NCBI GenBank assembly: GCA_003562655.1
Contig: PWUC01000221.1
Span: forward strand, 1-8,840
Source of the DNA: Clostridia bacterium
GTDB lineage: Bacteria > Bacillota_E > SLMV01 > PUMD01
Reading direction: 5' to 3'
DNA length: 8,840 bases
In this document: piece by piece, positions 1 through 6,754 of the stretch
Layout of the letters: each line of letters opens with the position of its first letter
Numbering within the stretch: the first letter of the stretch is position 1
Translations under genes and position numbers: made by a program
The notes under the pieces: generated by a model
The model's input: the letters and a program-made list of their open reading frames with translations, nothing else
The model's database searches: none
What the model was told of the DNA's origin: nothing

Positions 1-71
1 AGGAGCGAATGCCAGCCGGAAAGCGCGAGGTTGAATAGGGTCATCTTGTTCCGCATCGGGAGGCAAGGGAT

Positions 72-599
72 ATGAAACAGGACTTATGGAGCATCATCGA
101 GGAGATGGAAGCGGTGGTGGCTGACGGGATGCACATCCCTCTCAGCGACCGGGTGGTGATCAGCGAGCAGGAGATGTACTCCCTTCTGGACGAGCTCCGC
201 GCCGCCATGCCCGACGAACTGGCCCAGGCAAGGTCCATAGTCGAGGAACGGGAGCGACTGTTGTCGCAGGCGAGGTCCGAGGCCGAGCGGATGGTGGCGG
301 AATCGAAGGCCTACGCCGATGAGCTCACCGCCGAATCGAACATCACGGCCCGGGCGGAGGAAGAGGCCCACAAGACCGTGGAGCGCGCCGATGAGGCCGC
401 GCGCAAGATACGGGTGGAGGCTCACCGGTACGCCGACGACGTGCTCCGCCAGCTGCAGGAGATCCTGGAGAAGGCATCGGGGACCGTCTCCGACAGCAGA
501 AAGGGCCTCCGCGCCTCCATACCCGAGGGGGCCGCCGCCAGGGAGGCGGCAGCGGCAGCCTCAGAGGGGGAGGGTTCATCTCCGCGCCGGTCGAACTAG
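72..599 (+). CDS. Coiled-coil protein, DivIVA / ATP-synthase-b-like
   Basis: A 175-residue soluble protein with no signal peptide or membrane segment. After a short N-terminal part (LSDRVVISEQEMYSLLDEL, about 24-42) it is almost continuously helical: residues 45-140 are rich in Glu, Ala and Arg with coiled-coil spacing (ERERLLSQARSEAERM, EEEAHKTVERADEAARKI). The tail after about 145 is low-complexity (Ala/Gly/Ser/Arg). This architecture matches a Bacillota family often labelled ATPase or DivIVA-like and commonly found next to coaD and ylbJ (family knowledge). Its biochemical role is not established; scaffold or cell-division-related functions are only guesses. The start ATG at 72 has GGGAGG at 58-63, an 8 nt spacer. 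Its last 24 bases overlap the 3' end of the convergent ylbJ. Confidence 0.8.
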   Translation: MKQDLWSIIEEMEAVVADGMHIPLSDRVVISEQEMYSLLDELRAAMPDELAQARSIVEERERLLSQARSEAERMVAESKAYADELTAESNITARAEEEAHKTVERADEAARKIRVEAHRYADDVLRQLQEILEKASGTVSDSRKGLRASIPEGAAAREAAAAASEGEGSSPRRSN

Positions 600-1808
600 G
601 CAGGCAGCCAGCCCCAGGACGGTGAGCAGTGCCCAGACTGCGACGAACCGCCGGGCGGCCGTTTTAAGCATCAGTCCCCAGGTCAGGATCCCGGCAGCCG
701 GTGAGGGCAGGGCCAGCACGGGAAGCACACCTCCCAGGCCGGTGCTCAGCTGGGGTGCGTAGGGGAGAAGGAGCCAGGTGATCACACCGGCGAGGCAGCC
801 GTGGATCATGCGGCTGGTCATGTAAGGGACCACGTTTATATCGGTATCGTGCAGCAGGGCGGCCACCTGGGCGTGAACGGAGAGGCCGCTCCACGCTACG
901 ACCGCCCCGGTGAGTATCAGGCGGTCCGCCAGGGGTACGGTCATCGATGAGGCGGTGGCCTGGCAGCCGAGAGTTATCTCGAAGGTTCCCCGGAGAACCG
1001 CCGGAGCCAGTTCGCCGGACAGACCCACGGCGGCCAGGGCCGATGAGAACACCGCCCCCAGGATCCCCGCCAGGGGCGCGGCCTCCAGGACATTGATGAC
1101 CACCGACAACAGGATGATGAAGCCGCCGATTATCAGGAGGGTGTTTATCGATTTCTGCACGGCATCTCCCATGAGGCTTCCGAGGGGACGCCCGTCCTCG
1201 GCGCGGGCACGGAACATGGCCCTCACCGCCCTGGCGGGCACGGGTTCGTGTCCCGCCTCGGGCGCCTTCGTGCGCGGGGCGCGCGGTGCGTAGAAGCGAA
1301 CGATGAGGCCGTTGAGCAGGGCGGATATGTAGTGAGCGGCCATTATCAGCGGTGCGAGAGTGACGTTGTTGAACATCCCGACGGCGATGGCGCCGGACAT
1401 GAACAGGGGATCAGCGGTGTTGGCCGCGGACACCAGGCGTTCGCCCTCATACTTATTGAGCATGGAGTCCCTGCGCATGTTCCCCGTGAGTACCGCCCCT
1501 ATGGGATAGCCCGACGCCAGTCCCATCGCCAGCACGAAGGAGCCGCATCCGGGTACGTTGAAGAGGGGCCTCATGATGGGTTCCAGCATCACTCCCATGG
1601 CGTGCACGACGCCCAGGCCGAGGAGGATCTGGGATCCGATGAAGAAGGGAAGCAGGGCGGGGAATACTATGCCCCACCAGGTCTCGAGCCCCTCGACGGC
1701 AGCCTCGTAGGCTATGCTGGGCTGCAGGACCATGCTCAGAACCACCAGCACGCCGAGGACGCACAGAAAAAGGGTGGCGATCTTGTCTCGCAGCGGTAGA
1801 TCTGCCAT
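576..1808 (-). CDS. ylbJ: Sporulation integral membrane protein YlbJ
   Basis: A 410-residue polytopic membrane protein of the YlbJ family (nucleoside-recognition/Gate-type fold). In Bacillus subtilis YlbJ is made in the mother cell and is needed for heat-resistant spores (family knowledge). Visible hydrophobic segments lie at about 10-28, 45-68, 88-108, 134-170, 221-241, 246-262, 296-320, 334-352 and 385-405. Conserved-looking motifs are GYPIGA (100-105), AANTADPLFMSGAIAVG (128-144) and GTFEITLG (274-281). A polar, charged loop separates the halves at about 173-215. The start at 1808 (MADLPLRDK) is chosen because GGGGGCGGTGAG lies directly before it. A longer frame to 1868 would add 20 residues with no better start. 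Length is normal for the family. The gene is oriented against its neighbours and overlaps the upstream coiled-coil gene by 24 bp tail to tail. Confidence 0.92.
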   Translation of the reverse strand: MADLPLRDKIATLFLCVLGVLVVLSMVLQPSIAYEAAVEGLETWWGIVFPALLPFFIGSQILLGLGVVHAMGVMLEPIMRPLFNVPGCGSFVLAMGLASGYPIGAVLTGNMRRDSMLNKYEGERLVSAANTADPLFMSGAIAVGMFNNVTLAPLIMAAHYISALLNGLIVRFYAPRAPRTKAPEAGHEPVPARAVRAMFRARAEDGRPLGSLMGDAVQKSINTLLIIGGFIILLSVVINVLEAAPLAGILGAVFSSALAAVGLSGELAPAVLRGTFEITLGCQATASSMTVPLADRLILTGAVVAWSGLSVHAQVAALLHDTDINVVPYMTSRMIHGCLAGVITWLLLPYAPQLSTGLGGVLPVLALPSPAAGILTWGLMLKTAARRFVAVWALLTVLGLAACLVRPARR

Positions 1809-1829
1809 CTCACCGCCCCCAATCAGCAT

Positions 1830-1841
1830 TGATAGTATAAT
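1830..1841 (+). promoter_or_regulatory. Candidate -10 element in the ylbJ/ylbL divergent spacer
   Basis: The 78 bp spacer between the two divergent starts is AT-rich compared with its surroundings and contains a perfect TATAAT at 1836-1841, about 34 bp before the Shine-Dalgarno sequence of the protease gene. No good -35 hexamer is seen at the usual distance, and the position 16-18 bp upstream is C-rich. On the minus strand the overlapping TATACT (1834-1839) could serve ylbJ. Assignment rests on the hexamer alone. Confidence 0.4.
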
Positions 1842-1886
1842 GATGGGTAGTGCGGTTTTAGAACCCAACGAAATAGGAGGGACACG

Positions 1887-2933
1887 ATGCGCAGGGTGAG
1901 ATGGTTCTTCGTACGCTACGGCAGGACGGCGGCGTTTCTCCTCGTACTGGTGCTGCTGATGTGGTACGTCCCGAGCGGCTACCTCATGAGCATGCCCGGA
2001 TCAGCTCTTCCGGTGTCGCCGATGGTAACGGTCATCGACGGGGAGGGTGCAGCCGGGGCCGGGGAAGTCATGCTCACCACCGTGTATACCCAGGATGCCA
2101 GTCTGGGCGTGGCCCTTTTCGGACTCGTCTATCCCCGGGCCCAGCTCAGGCCGAAGGACCTCTACCTGCGCGAGGATGAGGATTTCGACGACTACCTCGA
2201 GAGAACCAGGCAGATGATGGAGGAGAGCCAGAATGTAGCGAAGTACGTCGCCATGAACCTCCTGGGCATGGATGCGGTCATAGACGGTGATGGAGTGGAG
2301 GTGGTCTCGGTGCGTCCCGATGCCCCTGCGTCGGCGCTTTTGCAGGTCGGAGACCTCATCCTCGGTGCCGCGGGAACCCAGACTCGGATCACCGACGACC
2401 TGCAGTCCGTGGTGGGTGGGTATGCTCCCGGAGACGTGATCGAGCTGGTCATCCAGCGGGGAGACGAGATTCACAACATCGAAGTCACTCTCATGGCCTC
2501 GCCCGACGACGCGGAACGTACCCTGGTGGGCATCGGGGTGATAACCAGGAATCCCCACTACCATTTTCCCAGGGAGGTAGAGATCGACGCCGGCAGCATC
2601 GGGGGCCCCTCGGCAGGCCTGGCCTTCGTCCTCGACCTGATGAACCAGCTGGCCCCTCAGCTCGACCTGCTGGGAGGGTTGCGGGTGGCCTGCACGGGGA
2701 CGGTGGACGCCAGGGGCAGGGTCGGACGCGTGGGTGGAGTGGCCCTGAAGGTGTGGGCTGCCCAGCGTGCGCGGGCGGATGTGTTCGTGGTTCCCCGAAG
2801 CAATTACCAGGATGCCCTGGATGCCGGGGCGGACATTAAGATCGTACCGGTCGACACGGTGGATGAGGCGGTCGACCTCCTGCGACAGCTCGCAGAGCAG
2901 GGTCAGTCCCGTCTTTTGTGTTGGGTTGCTTGA
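1887..2933 (+). CDS. ylbL: YlbL/DdcP-type membrane-anchored PDZ Lon-like protease
   Basis: A 348-residue serine protease of the S16-like YlbL family. Residues 13-33 form an N-terminal membrane anchor (signal-anchor, positive N-side MRRVRWFFVRYGR), placing the rest outside the membrane. A PDZ domain spans about 125-205 (VEVVSVRPDAPASALLQVGD, core 137-156). The C-terminal Lon-type proteolytic domain spans about 215-335, with the nucleophile Ser242 in GGPSAG and the general-base Lys288 in GGVALKVWAA, a typical Ser/Lys spacing. In B. subtilis the orthologue DdcP (YlbL) degrades the division inhibitor YneA during recovery from DNA damage (known of the family); the same role here is inferred. AGGAGG at 1875-1880 is 6 nt before ATG. 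It sits between ylbJ and the DUF177 gene as in the conserved order, though ylbM is missing. Confidence 0.93.
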   Translation: MRRVRWFFVRYGRTAAFLLVLVLLMWYVPSGYLMSMPGSALPVSPMVTVIDGEGAAGAGEVMLTTVYTQDASLGVALFGLVYPRAQLRPKDLYLREDEDFDDYLERTRQMMEESQNVAKYVAMNLLGMDAVIDGDGVEVVSVRPDAPASALLQVGDLILGAAGTQTRITDDLQSVVGGYAPGDVIELVIQRGDEIHNIEVTLMASPDDAERTLVGIGVITRNPHYHFPREVEIDAGSIGGPSAGLAFVLDLMNQLAPQLDLLGGLRVACTGTVDARGRVGRVGGVALKVWAAQRARADVFVVPRSNYQDALDAGADIKIVPVDTVDEAVDLLRQLAEQGQSRLLCWVA

Positions 2934-2941
2934 TTCGTTCC

Positions 2942-2970
2942 TTGAAGTGTGACGGGGCAGAATGTACAAT
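2942..2970 (+). promoter_or_regulatory. Sigma-A-type promoter for DUF177-rpmF
   Basis: TTGAAG at 2942-2947 and TACAAT at 2965-2970 are separated by exactly 17 bp, giving five of six consensus bases in the -10 box and four of six in the -35 box. It lies just after the protease stop codon and about 30 bp before the DUF177 ATG at 3000. Transcription would start near 2977. A housekeeping promoter fits a ribosome-assembly pair and separates it from the protease gene. Confidence 0.65.
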
Positions 2971-2999
2971 GGTTTGGTGGCCCAGGGAGAGTGACAATC

Positions 3000-3542
3000 A
3001 TGAAGATGCTGATCTCCGTGGAGTCCATACGAAATGAGCTCTACGGACATATTCACCGTGATCTGGTCGTCGATCTATGCCCGTTTCGTCTGCACGGTTC
3101 GGAGATCTCGGTGGATGAGCACTCCACCATGAGCTTCGATGTTTACCGAGCCGACGACGGATGGCATGTGGCCGGTGAGGGGGATATCACCGTCACCACA
3201 GAGTGCAGCAGGTGCTTGAAGACGGCGGAGATGCCGATTCCCGTTTCCTTCTCCGTCGAGATACCGTCCGCGGCGCAGGCCGAATCCGATGATGAGGACC
3301 TCCCGGCGGAAGGTATCATCCCCGAGATGACCGAGGATCACCAGCTGGACGTCACGGATCGGGTCCGCGAGGAGATTATCCTGGCGATACCGTTGAAGAT
3401 TCTGTGCGATCCCGAGTGCCCGGGGCTCTGTCCCATATGCGGCATCGACCTCAATGAGGCCACCTGTGATTGTGAGGAAGATGTAATGGATCCGCGCCTG
3501 GCGGAGCTCGAGAAGCTGAAGGAGAGTCTCACCGAGCGCTGA
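3000..3542 (+). CDS. DUF177 (YceD/YlbN) family protein
   Basis: A 180-residue cytoplasmic protein of the YceD/DUF177 family, which is nearly always encoded directly upstream of rpmF and has been linked to 23S rRNA accumulation (family knowledge). Seen here: a beta-rich N-terminal part, the conserved CSRCLK (69-74), an acidic linker (about 95-112), and a C-terminal cysteine cluster at Cys136, Cys140, Cys144, Cys147, Cys156 and Cys158 (CPICG inside), able to bind a metal such as zinc. The start ATG at 3000 follows AGGGAGAGTG. An in-frame GTG at 2949 lies inside the promoter and is rejected. The gene is 42 bp upstream of rpmF and is probably co-transcribed with it. Confidence 0.92.
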   Translation: MKMLISVESIRNELYGHIHRDLVVDLCPFRLHGSEISVDEHSTMSFDVYRADDGWHVAGEGDITVTTECSRCLKTAEMPIPVSFSVEIPSAAQAESDDEDLPAEGIIPEMTEDHQLDVTDRVREEIILAIPLKILCDPECPGLCPICGIDLNEATCDCEEDVMDPRLAELEKLKESLTER

Positions 3543-3584
3543 GCGCCCCGGATGCTCGAAAAATCCTGAAGGTAGGTGAAGTAC

Positions 3585-3758
3585 ATGGCTGTCCCCAAGA
3601 AGAAACACTCCAAGTCCCGTACCAAGCGTCGCCGCTCGAAGTGGAAGGCGTCCGCACCGCCTCTCACGGAGTGCCCGCGCTGCTACGAGTTGAGACGGCC
3701 TCACCACGTCTGTCCCAGCTGCGGATACTACAAGGGACGCCGCGTGGGAGGCAGTTGA
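3585..3758 (+). CDS. rpmF: 50S ribosomal protein L32
   Basis: A 57-residue basic protein with the signature start MAVPKKKHSKSRTKRRR, a Trp at 20, and the zinc-ribbon cysteines CPRC (30-33) and CPSC (43-46), so it is the zinc-binding (C+) form of L32. Length is normal. The start is ATG 3585, preceded by GAAGGTAGGTGA. An in-frame GTG at 3576 would add MKY and lies in the ribosome binding site, so it is not used. It is the second gene of the pair with DUF177 and is followed by a hairpin. Confidence 0.97.
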   Translation: MAVPKKKHSKSRTKRRRSKWKASAPPLTECPRCYELRRPHHVCPSCGYYKGRRVGGS

Positions 3759-3786
3759 TAGAGGGATACGTCTCGAGGTTTTGAGT

Positions 3787-3812
3787 GCCCCCGGTGTGTG
3801 TGTACCGGGGGC
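3787..3812 (+). terminator. Hairpin after rpmF, probable terminator
   Basis: GCCCCCGGT (3787-3795) pairs perfectly with ACCGGGGGC (3804-3812) across an 8-base GTGTGTGT loop. The following GTTGCTCATT has only a weak T-run, so intrinsic termination may be partial. It begins 28 bp after the L32 stop and precedes the separate promoter-like box of the next gene. Confidence 0.6.
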
Positions 3813-3853
3813 GTTGCTCATTGTGACTGCAACGCAAACGGGGGTCCGTTGAG

Positions 3854-3859
3854 TATAAT
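3854..3859 (+). promoter_or_regulatory. Candidate -10 element for the YtxC-like gene
   Basis: TATAAT at 3854-3859 lies 24 bp before the Shine-Dalgarno sequence of the next gene. No TTGACA-like box is seen at 16-18 bp upstream. The context TTGAGTATAATG resembles the lone TATAAT box before the protease gene (TTGATAGTATAATG). Whether a sporulation sigma factor reads it cannot be decided from sequence. Confidence 0.35.
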
Positions 3860-3896
3860 GAAACGGATGCGATGATAGCTGCAGAGGGGTGTGTTC

Positions 3897-4778
3897 ATGT
3901 CAGACTCGAGGATGATATCGGTAGATGAGGGCGAGCACGCGACGGACATCCGCCGTCGCTTGAAGAACGAGATACTTAGGTGCGGCCCCGAAGACTCCGG
4001 AGTCGTGGTGGAGATGGCCCGGGAGGGGGAGATCAGCCTCATCCGACTCGTGTTCGACAGCGACCTCGATGCCAATAGCCGCGACGAGATTCTCTACCGC
4101 GTTGCCAACGTTCTCTCCGACGCCATAATCAATTCGTGGGAGCCGGCCCTCGTCAGGGACATCCTGGATCGTCAGTACGGGTTCCTCGAGTCGGGAGAGA
4201 GGATGCAGGTTCTGCAGCAGATCAACGGTGAGATGACTCCCGGGGGCAGCATGACCCGGCTCAAGATACGGCGCAAGGGGTTCATCCTCGACCAGCTCTT
4301 CGGGTATCTCAAGACCAACGACCGCCTCTCCCTGGAGGGCTTCGTGGCCTTCAGGCTCAAGGACTACGTGAACGCGCTGAACCAGCACGTCGAGGAGTCC
4401 GTCAATGATGTGCTGGTGGCGAGGGAATACGAGCAGTGGACCCAGCTCTTGCGCGATTTTTCCCTGCCCGAGGTCAATTCCAGGGACGTGGTGCACGTGG
4501 TCTTCGACCCGGACGACGGCTGGAGCCTGTACGATGAGGACGGAGAGGTGCTGCAGGACCGCCTCCTGGACGAATACCGGTGGTGGTATTGCGAGCGCGG
4601 CATGGATCATCCGGATCTTCTTATCACCGGGCTTATCGTGCTGCGGCCCCAGCGGATCATACTGCACGATCCCCTGGGGATAGCTGATCACGCCGGGGTG
4701 GTTTCTTCCCTGGAGGAGATCTTTCTGGAACGGTTGAAGCAGTGCCACGGCTGCCCTCTCTGTGATGAACGAAGCTGA
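3897..4778 (+). CDS. ytxC: Putative sporulation protein YtxC
   Basis: A 293-residue soluble protein resembling the YtxC family of spore-formers. The recognisable block is the middle: LDQLFGYLKTNDRLSLEGF (131-149) followed by FRLKDY (152-157) and an aromatic/acidic helix (EYEQWTQLL, 177-185). A C-terminal alpha/beta part carries LRPQRIILHDP (249-259). Its molecular function is not known; the sporulation label comes from its distribution in endospore-formers. The start ATG at 3897 has AGAGGGG at 3883-3889, 7 nt upstream. An alternative GTG at 3891 is too close to that site. The C-terminus ends in a compact CHGCPLC cluster (283-289) that could bind metal. It has its own promoter-like box after the rpmF hairpin, and nothing convincing follows it on the same strand. 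Confidence 0.75.
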   Translation: MSDSRMISVDEGEHATDIRRRLKNEILRCGPEDSGVVVEMAREGEISLIRLVFDSDLDANSRDEILYRVANVLSDAIINSWEPALVRDILDRQYGFLESGERMQVLQQINGEMTPGGSMTRLKIRRKGFILDQLFGYLKTNDRLSLEGFVAFRLKDYVNALNQHVEESVNDVLVAREYEQWTQLLRDFSLPEVNSRDVVHVVFDPDDGWSLYDEDGEVLQDRLLDEYRWWYCERGMDHPDLLITGLIVLRPQRIILHDPLGIADHAGVVSSLEEIFLERLKQCHGCPLCDERS

Positions 4779-5285
4779 GGGCGCTGGATATGCCAGTTGT
4801 TGCCATGCGATCTTGACTCTTCGCTGAGTGCCTCTGTCTCTCCGGGGCGGAGCGTTATTCCCAGTAAGGGGCCAACATCTACATCTCATCTCACGGACAG
4901 GCATCATCCTGTCGACCGCTGCCTGAGCGCTGTGGGGTGTCTGGGTGTGGACCCGGATGTATGCATCAACGGACCTGTTCGACGGGGAGGAGGGAATGAC
5001 GCAAATCGCATATGTTGAAGTGCGGAGAACGGGCCTCATAGGTACCGCAGGGGCCAAGTTGAAGAAGAGGGCACCCGAAATACTCACACAAGATCGCCGA
5101 TGAGGGTGCAGAATACACAATGAGGGGGCATCAACGAACTGACGCCGAATGAGAACCCGACTGGGCCAGGACAGTTTTTCTTACTCCTGAGTCCAGCGCC
5201 GAGACCTCATATCGTCGCTCGTTGAAACCCCCCAGTTCGAGCAATGTCCTAACGGCCATCTACGATGGAACCGCTGACCATCCTT
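4779..5285. other. Gene-poor stretch after ytxC
   Basis: About 500 bp without a convincing gene. A 73-codon open frame at 4797-5018 has cysteine- and proline-rich, non-protein-like content and no ribosome binding site. A small perfect hairpin, GACAGG-CATCAT-CCTGTC, lies at 4896-4913. A short frame at 4996-5103 has a strong Shine-Dalgarno-like sequence (listed separately). A weak imperfect hairpin at 5253-5273 (core CCATC-TAC-GATGG) lies beyond the stop of the minus-strand gene that ends at 5286 but lacks a T-run. From here rightwards the sequence is less GC-rich than the core block. Confidence 0.6.
4996..5103 (+). CDS. Short ORF (35 residues), possible gene remnant
   Basis: ATG at 4996 follows GGGGAGGAGGGA, a very strong Shine-Dalgarno-like tract, and encodes 35 residues (MTQIAYVEVRRTG, then a basic segment with KLKKRAPEIL). 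The same frame is open back to an ATG at 4957. The composition is protein-like, but the frame stops abruptly, so this may be the N-terminal stump of a lost gene or chance. The family is not recognised. Confidence 0.25.
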   Translation: MTQIAYVEVRRTGLIGTAGAKLKKRAPEILTQDRR

Positions 5286-5675
5286 CTACTTCTCGATGTC
5301 GGAATCAAGGACGGCCGACGACTTGCCCTCTGTCGTATCAAGGACCGGCGATGCCTTGCCCTCTGTCACATAGCGTAGCATACGTTCTGTTATATGCCTG
5401 GCTGTGTTCAGTGGGTCTACCTCGGGGACTAAAGCTCCATGCGAAACCGTGAATCGTTTATTCTCCTCATCAAAATATTCAATACCGGCGCCAATGGGAT
5501 TCATCCCTAGCTGCGTTAAGGACTGCTTCTCTTCCTCGGTTGCTTGTCGGATAAAGATCTCATAATCTTCTAGATCATTGGTCTCAAGCAACTCATCGCC
5601 ATAGGCCTTGAGCTGTCCAAAACCTTTGAGTTTCAGCAGTTCTCGATCGATTTTGAACACTAGCTCCACCTCCAT
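5286..5675 (-). CDS. Hypothetical protein, 129 residues
   Basis: Not recognised. The protein is acidic and soluble with no membrane segment. It starts MEVELVFKIDRELLKLKGFG, has a charged helical part (ELLETNDLEDYEIFIRQATEEEK, about 28-50, in two pieces), a beta-like middle (GAGIEYFDEENKRF, 62-75), and a C-terminal tail with an 11-residue near-duplication (EGKASPVLDTT / EGKSSAVLDSD). The start at 5675 is the ATG of a TAATG overlap with the upstream minus-strand frame, suggesting translational coupling. A frame extension to 5759 would overlap that gene and looks non-coding. A weak AAAGGTAG lies about 12 nt before the start. Protein-like composition and coupling support a real gene, but the upstream partner is frameshifted, so expression is uncertain. 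Confidence 0.6.
   Translation of the reverse strand: MEVELVFKIDRELLKLKGFGQLKAYGDELLETNDLEDYEIFIRQATEEEKQSLTQLGMNPIGAGIEYFDEENKRFTVSHGALVPEVDPLNTARHITERMLRYVTEGKASPVLDTTEGKSSAVLDSDIEK
5305..5370. repeat. Two-copy 33 bp tandem repeat inside the 129-residue gene
   Basis: Two adjacent 33 bp units (5305-5337 and 5338-5370) share TCAAGGAC at one side and CTTGCCCTCTGTC at the other. The period is a multiple of three and encodes an 11-residue duplication at the C-terminus of the minus-strand protein, so it changes length without breaking the frame. Confidence 0.8.
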
Positions 5676-6197
5676 TACAATTGTTCTACCTTTATCCGTG
5701 TTATTCCTGCCTGAATTGCACGAGTGCTGGTAGGGCGGGGATCTGCTACGCCAGTGCATACTCTGCCAAGCAGGTTTTCACCCTTTCGGCAATGTGAGGG
5801 GATCCATACCCGCCTACCCGGCTGGGGGGCGGTACGTACCAGCTTGAGATCTTCAGACTCTATGATCACGCCGCCAGCACCAATCTCCTCGATTCGCTCC
5901 AATAACACTCCACGACCGCGCCGCAGCGTGTCTTCGACAGACCTTGTCACAGGGCGCGTGAAGCCGATGCCTCCGCTGCGGTCTCAGAACCGTGTATATT
6001 GGGGCGTTACCAACCATAGCAATCACGAGTCCGTCCCTGACTACGGACACGAGGGCGGCTCCGTTAATGCCCCTTAGGGACTCCCGACGCTTCGCCTCGA
6101 CCAACCTTGTTTCCAGACCAAACCGCCAGCCTGCTACCGCACTCCTGGTGGTTGGACTCTCACCCCGCCCATCATCATGCGCTTCTCTTGCATGCAT
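5675..6197 (-). pseudogene. Frameshifted gene upstream of the 129-residue ORF
   Basis: Two overlapping minus-strand frames read as one protein if a single base is skipped near 5966-5970. The upstream frame gives GAALVSVVRDGLVIAMVGN and IYTVLRPQ. The downstream frame continues GGIGFTRPVTRSVEDTLRRG, then LLERIEEIGAGGVIIE and a beta-rich C-terminus (RRVWIPSHCRKGENLLGRV), ending at the TAATG overlap at 5675-5677. On its own the downstream frame has only a GTG start at 5950 with no ribosome binding site and a stop 13 codons further upstream, so it looks like a broken gene rather than an intact short one. The true 5' end is unclear; the part beyond about 6110 is not protein-like. The alternating beta pattern near the C-terminus recalls small beta-barrel modules, but I cannot assign a family. 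Confidence 0.4.
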
Positions 6198-6376
6198 TCA
6201 TGGTGGCAGTAGTCACTGATCAGAAATCGTCGAACAGAGCGCCCGAACCCGCCTGAATACACACCTGAAGCAGGAATCAACTCATTATCCGCGAACAAAA
6301 ACAACATGGGCGCCATCTTCATCCAGCATACTGGAGCGCGCATGCTGCTCCGCATTTCGCAAGTCACACCATTCGT

Positions 6377-6388
6377 TCGAGCGCTCGA
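6377..6388. promoter_or_regulatory. 12 bp perfect palindrome upstream of the dodecin gene
   Basis: TCGAGCGCTCGA is a perfect palindrome centred about 44 bp before the dodecin start. It could be an operator. A poor -10-like TAGACT follows at 6400-6405. No function is proven by sequence, and palindromes this short occur by chance. Confidence 0.25.
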
Positions 6389-6426
6389 TTGCACTGAGAT
6401 AGACTAGCTGAAGGAGGTATAGTCGA

Positions 6427-6633
6427 ATGACGGTGGTCAAAGTAGTGGAGTTGATTGGCGTCTCATCGAACAGTTGGGATGACGCCGTGAAGAACTGCCT
6501 AGAGGATGCCTCCAAGACCATTCATAACATAACCGGAGTCGAGGTCATCAATGCAACCGCAAAGGTTATAGACGGGGAGATAACGGAATATCGAGCAACG
6601 GTCAAGGTTGCGTTTGGCCTCACTGACAGATGA
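6427..6633 (+). CDS. Dodecin family protein
   Basis: A 68-residue protein of the dodecin family, small proteins that form hollow dodecamers and store or sequester flavins (and CoA in some bacteria). The family pattern is clear: KVVELIGVSSNSWDDAVKN (5-23), a helix with EDASKTIHNI (26-35), then the strands VEVINATAKVIDGEI (38-52) and EYRATVKVAF (54-63). Length is typical. The position equivalent to the flavin-stacking Trp of classic dodecins (N-L-R-W-F-E-V) is Gly37, and the flavin-contacting Gln of the EYQVT motif is Arg56, so classic flavin stacking is doubtful here. The start is secure: AAGGAGGT at 6411-6418 is 8 nt before ATG. Followed after 121 bp by a small coiled-coil gene on the same strand. 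Confidence 0.9.
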   Translation: MTVVKVVELIGVSSNSWDDAVKNCLEDASKTIHNITGVEVINATAKVIDGEITEYRATVKVAFGLTDR

Positions 6634-6754
6634 TTTAGCCTGAAGGTAATAGATGGAGGCCTGTCACGCTTTCGCAGCCCCTGTACACCCTTGATTACTG
6701 CTGTAGTTTTCCAAGCAAGTATCCTTTGGACGTCAAAGAAAGGGGGTCGGATTC

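Noticed and set aside
1..75. Tail of an upstream gene before the coiled-coil gene
   Set aside because: Two frames are possible: one ends with TAG at 36-38, the other with TGA at 73-75 overlapping the next ATG. Too few residues remain to choose or to recognise a family such as CoaD, which often lies here.
2001..3056. Long minus-strand open frame of 351 codons
   Set aside because: It is the antisense shadow of the protease gene, rich in His, Pro and Arg, with no matching family.
4797..5018. 73-codon plus-strand open frame
   Set aside because: No ribosome binding site, unusual composition, and no recognisable motif.
3900..5120. Long minus-strand open frame of 406 codons
   Set aside because: It is opposite the YtxC-like gene and runs on into non-coding sequence. 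The plus-strand gene has the family motifs and the ribosome binding site.
6285..6521. Minus-strand frame overlapping the dodecin start
   Set aside because: It is antisense to the dodecin gene and its ribosome binding site, with no protein-like pattern.
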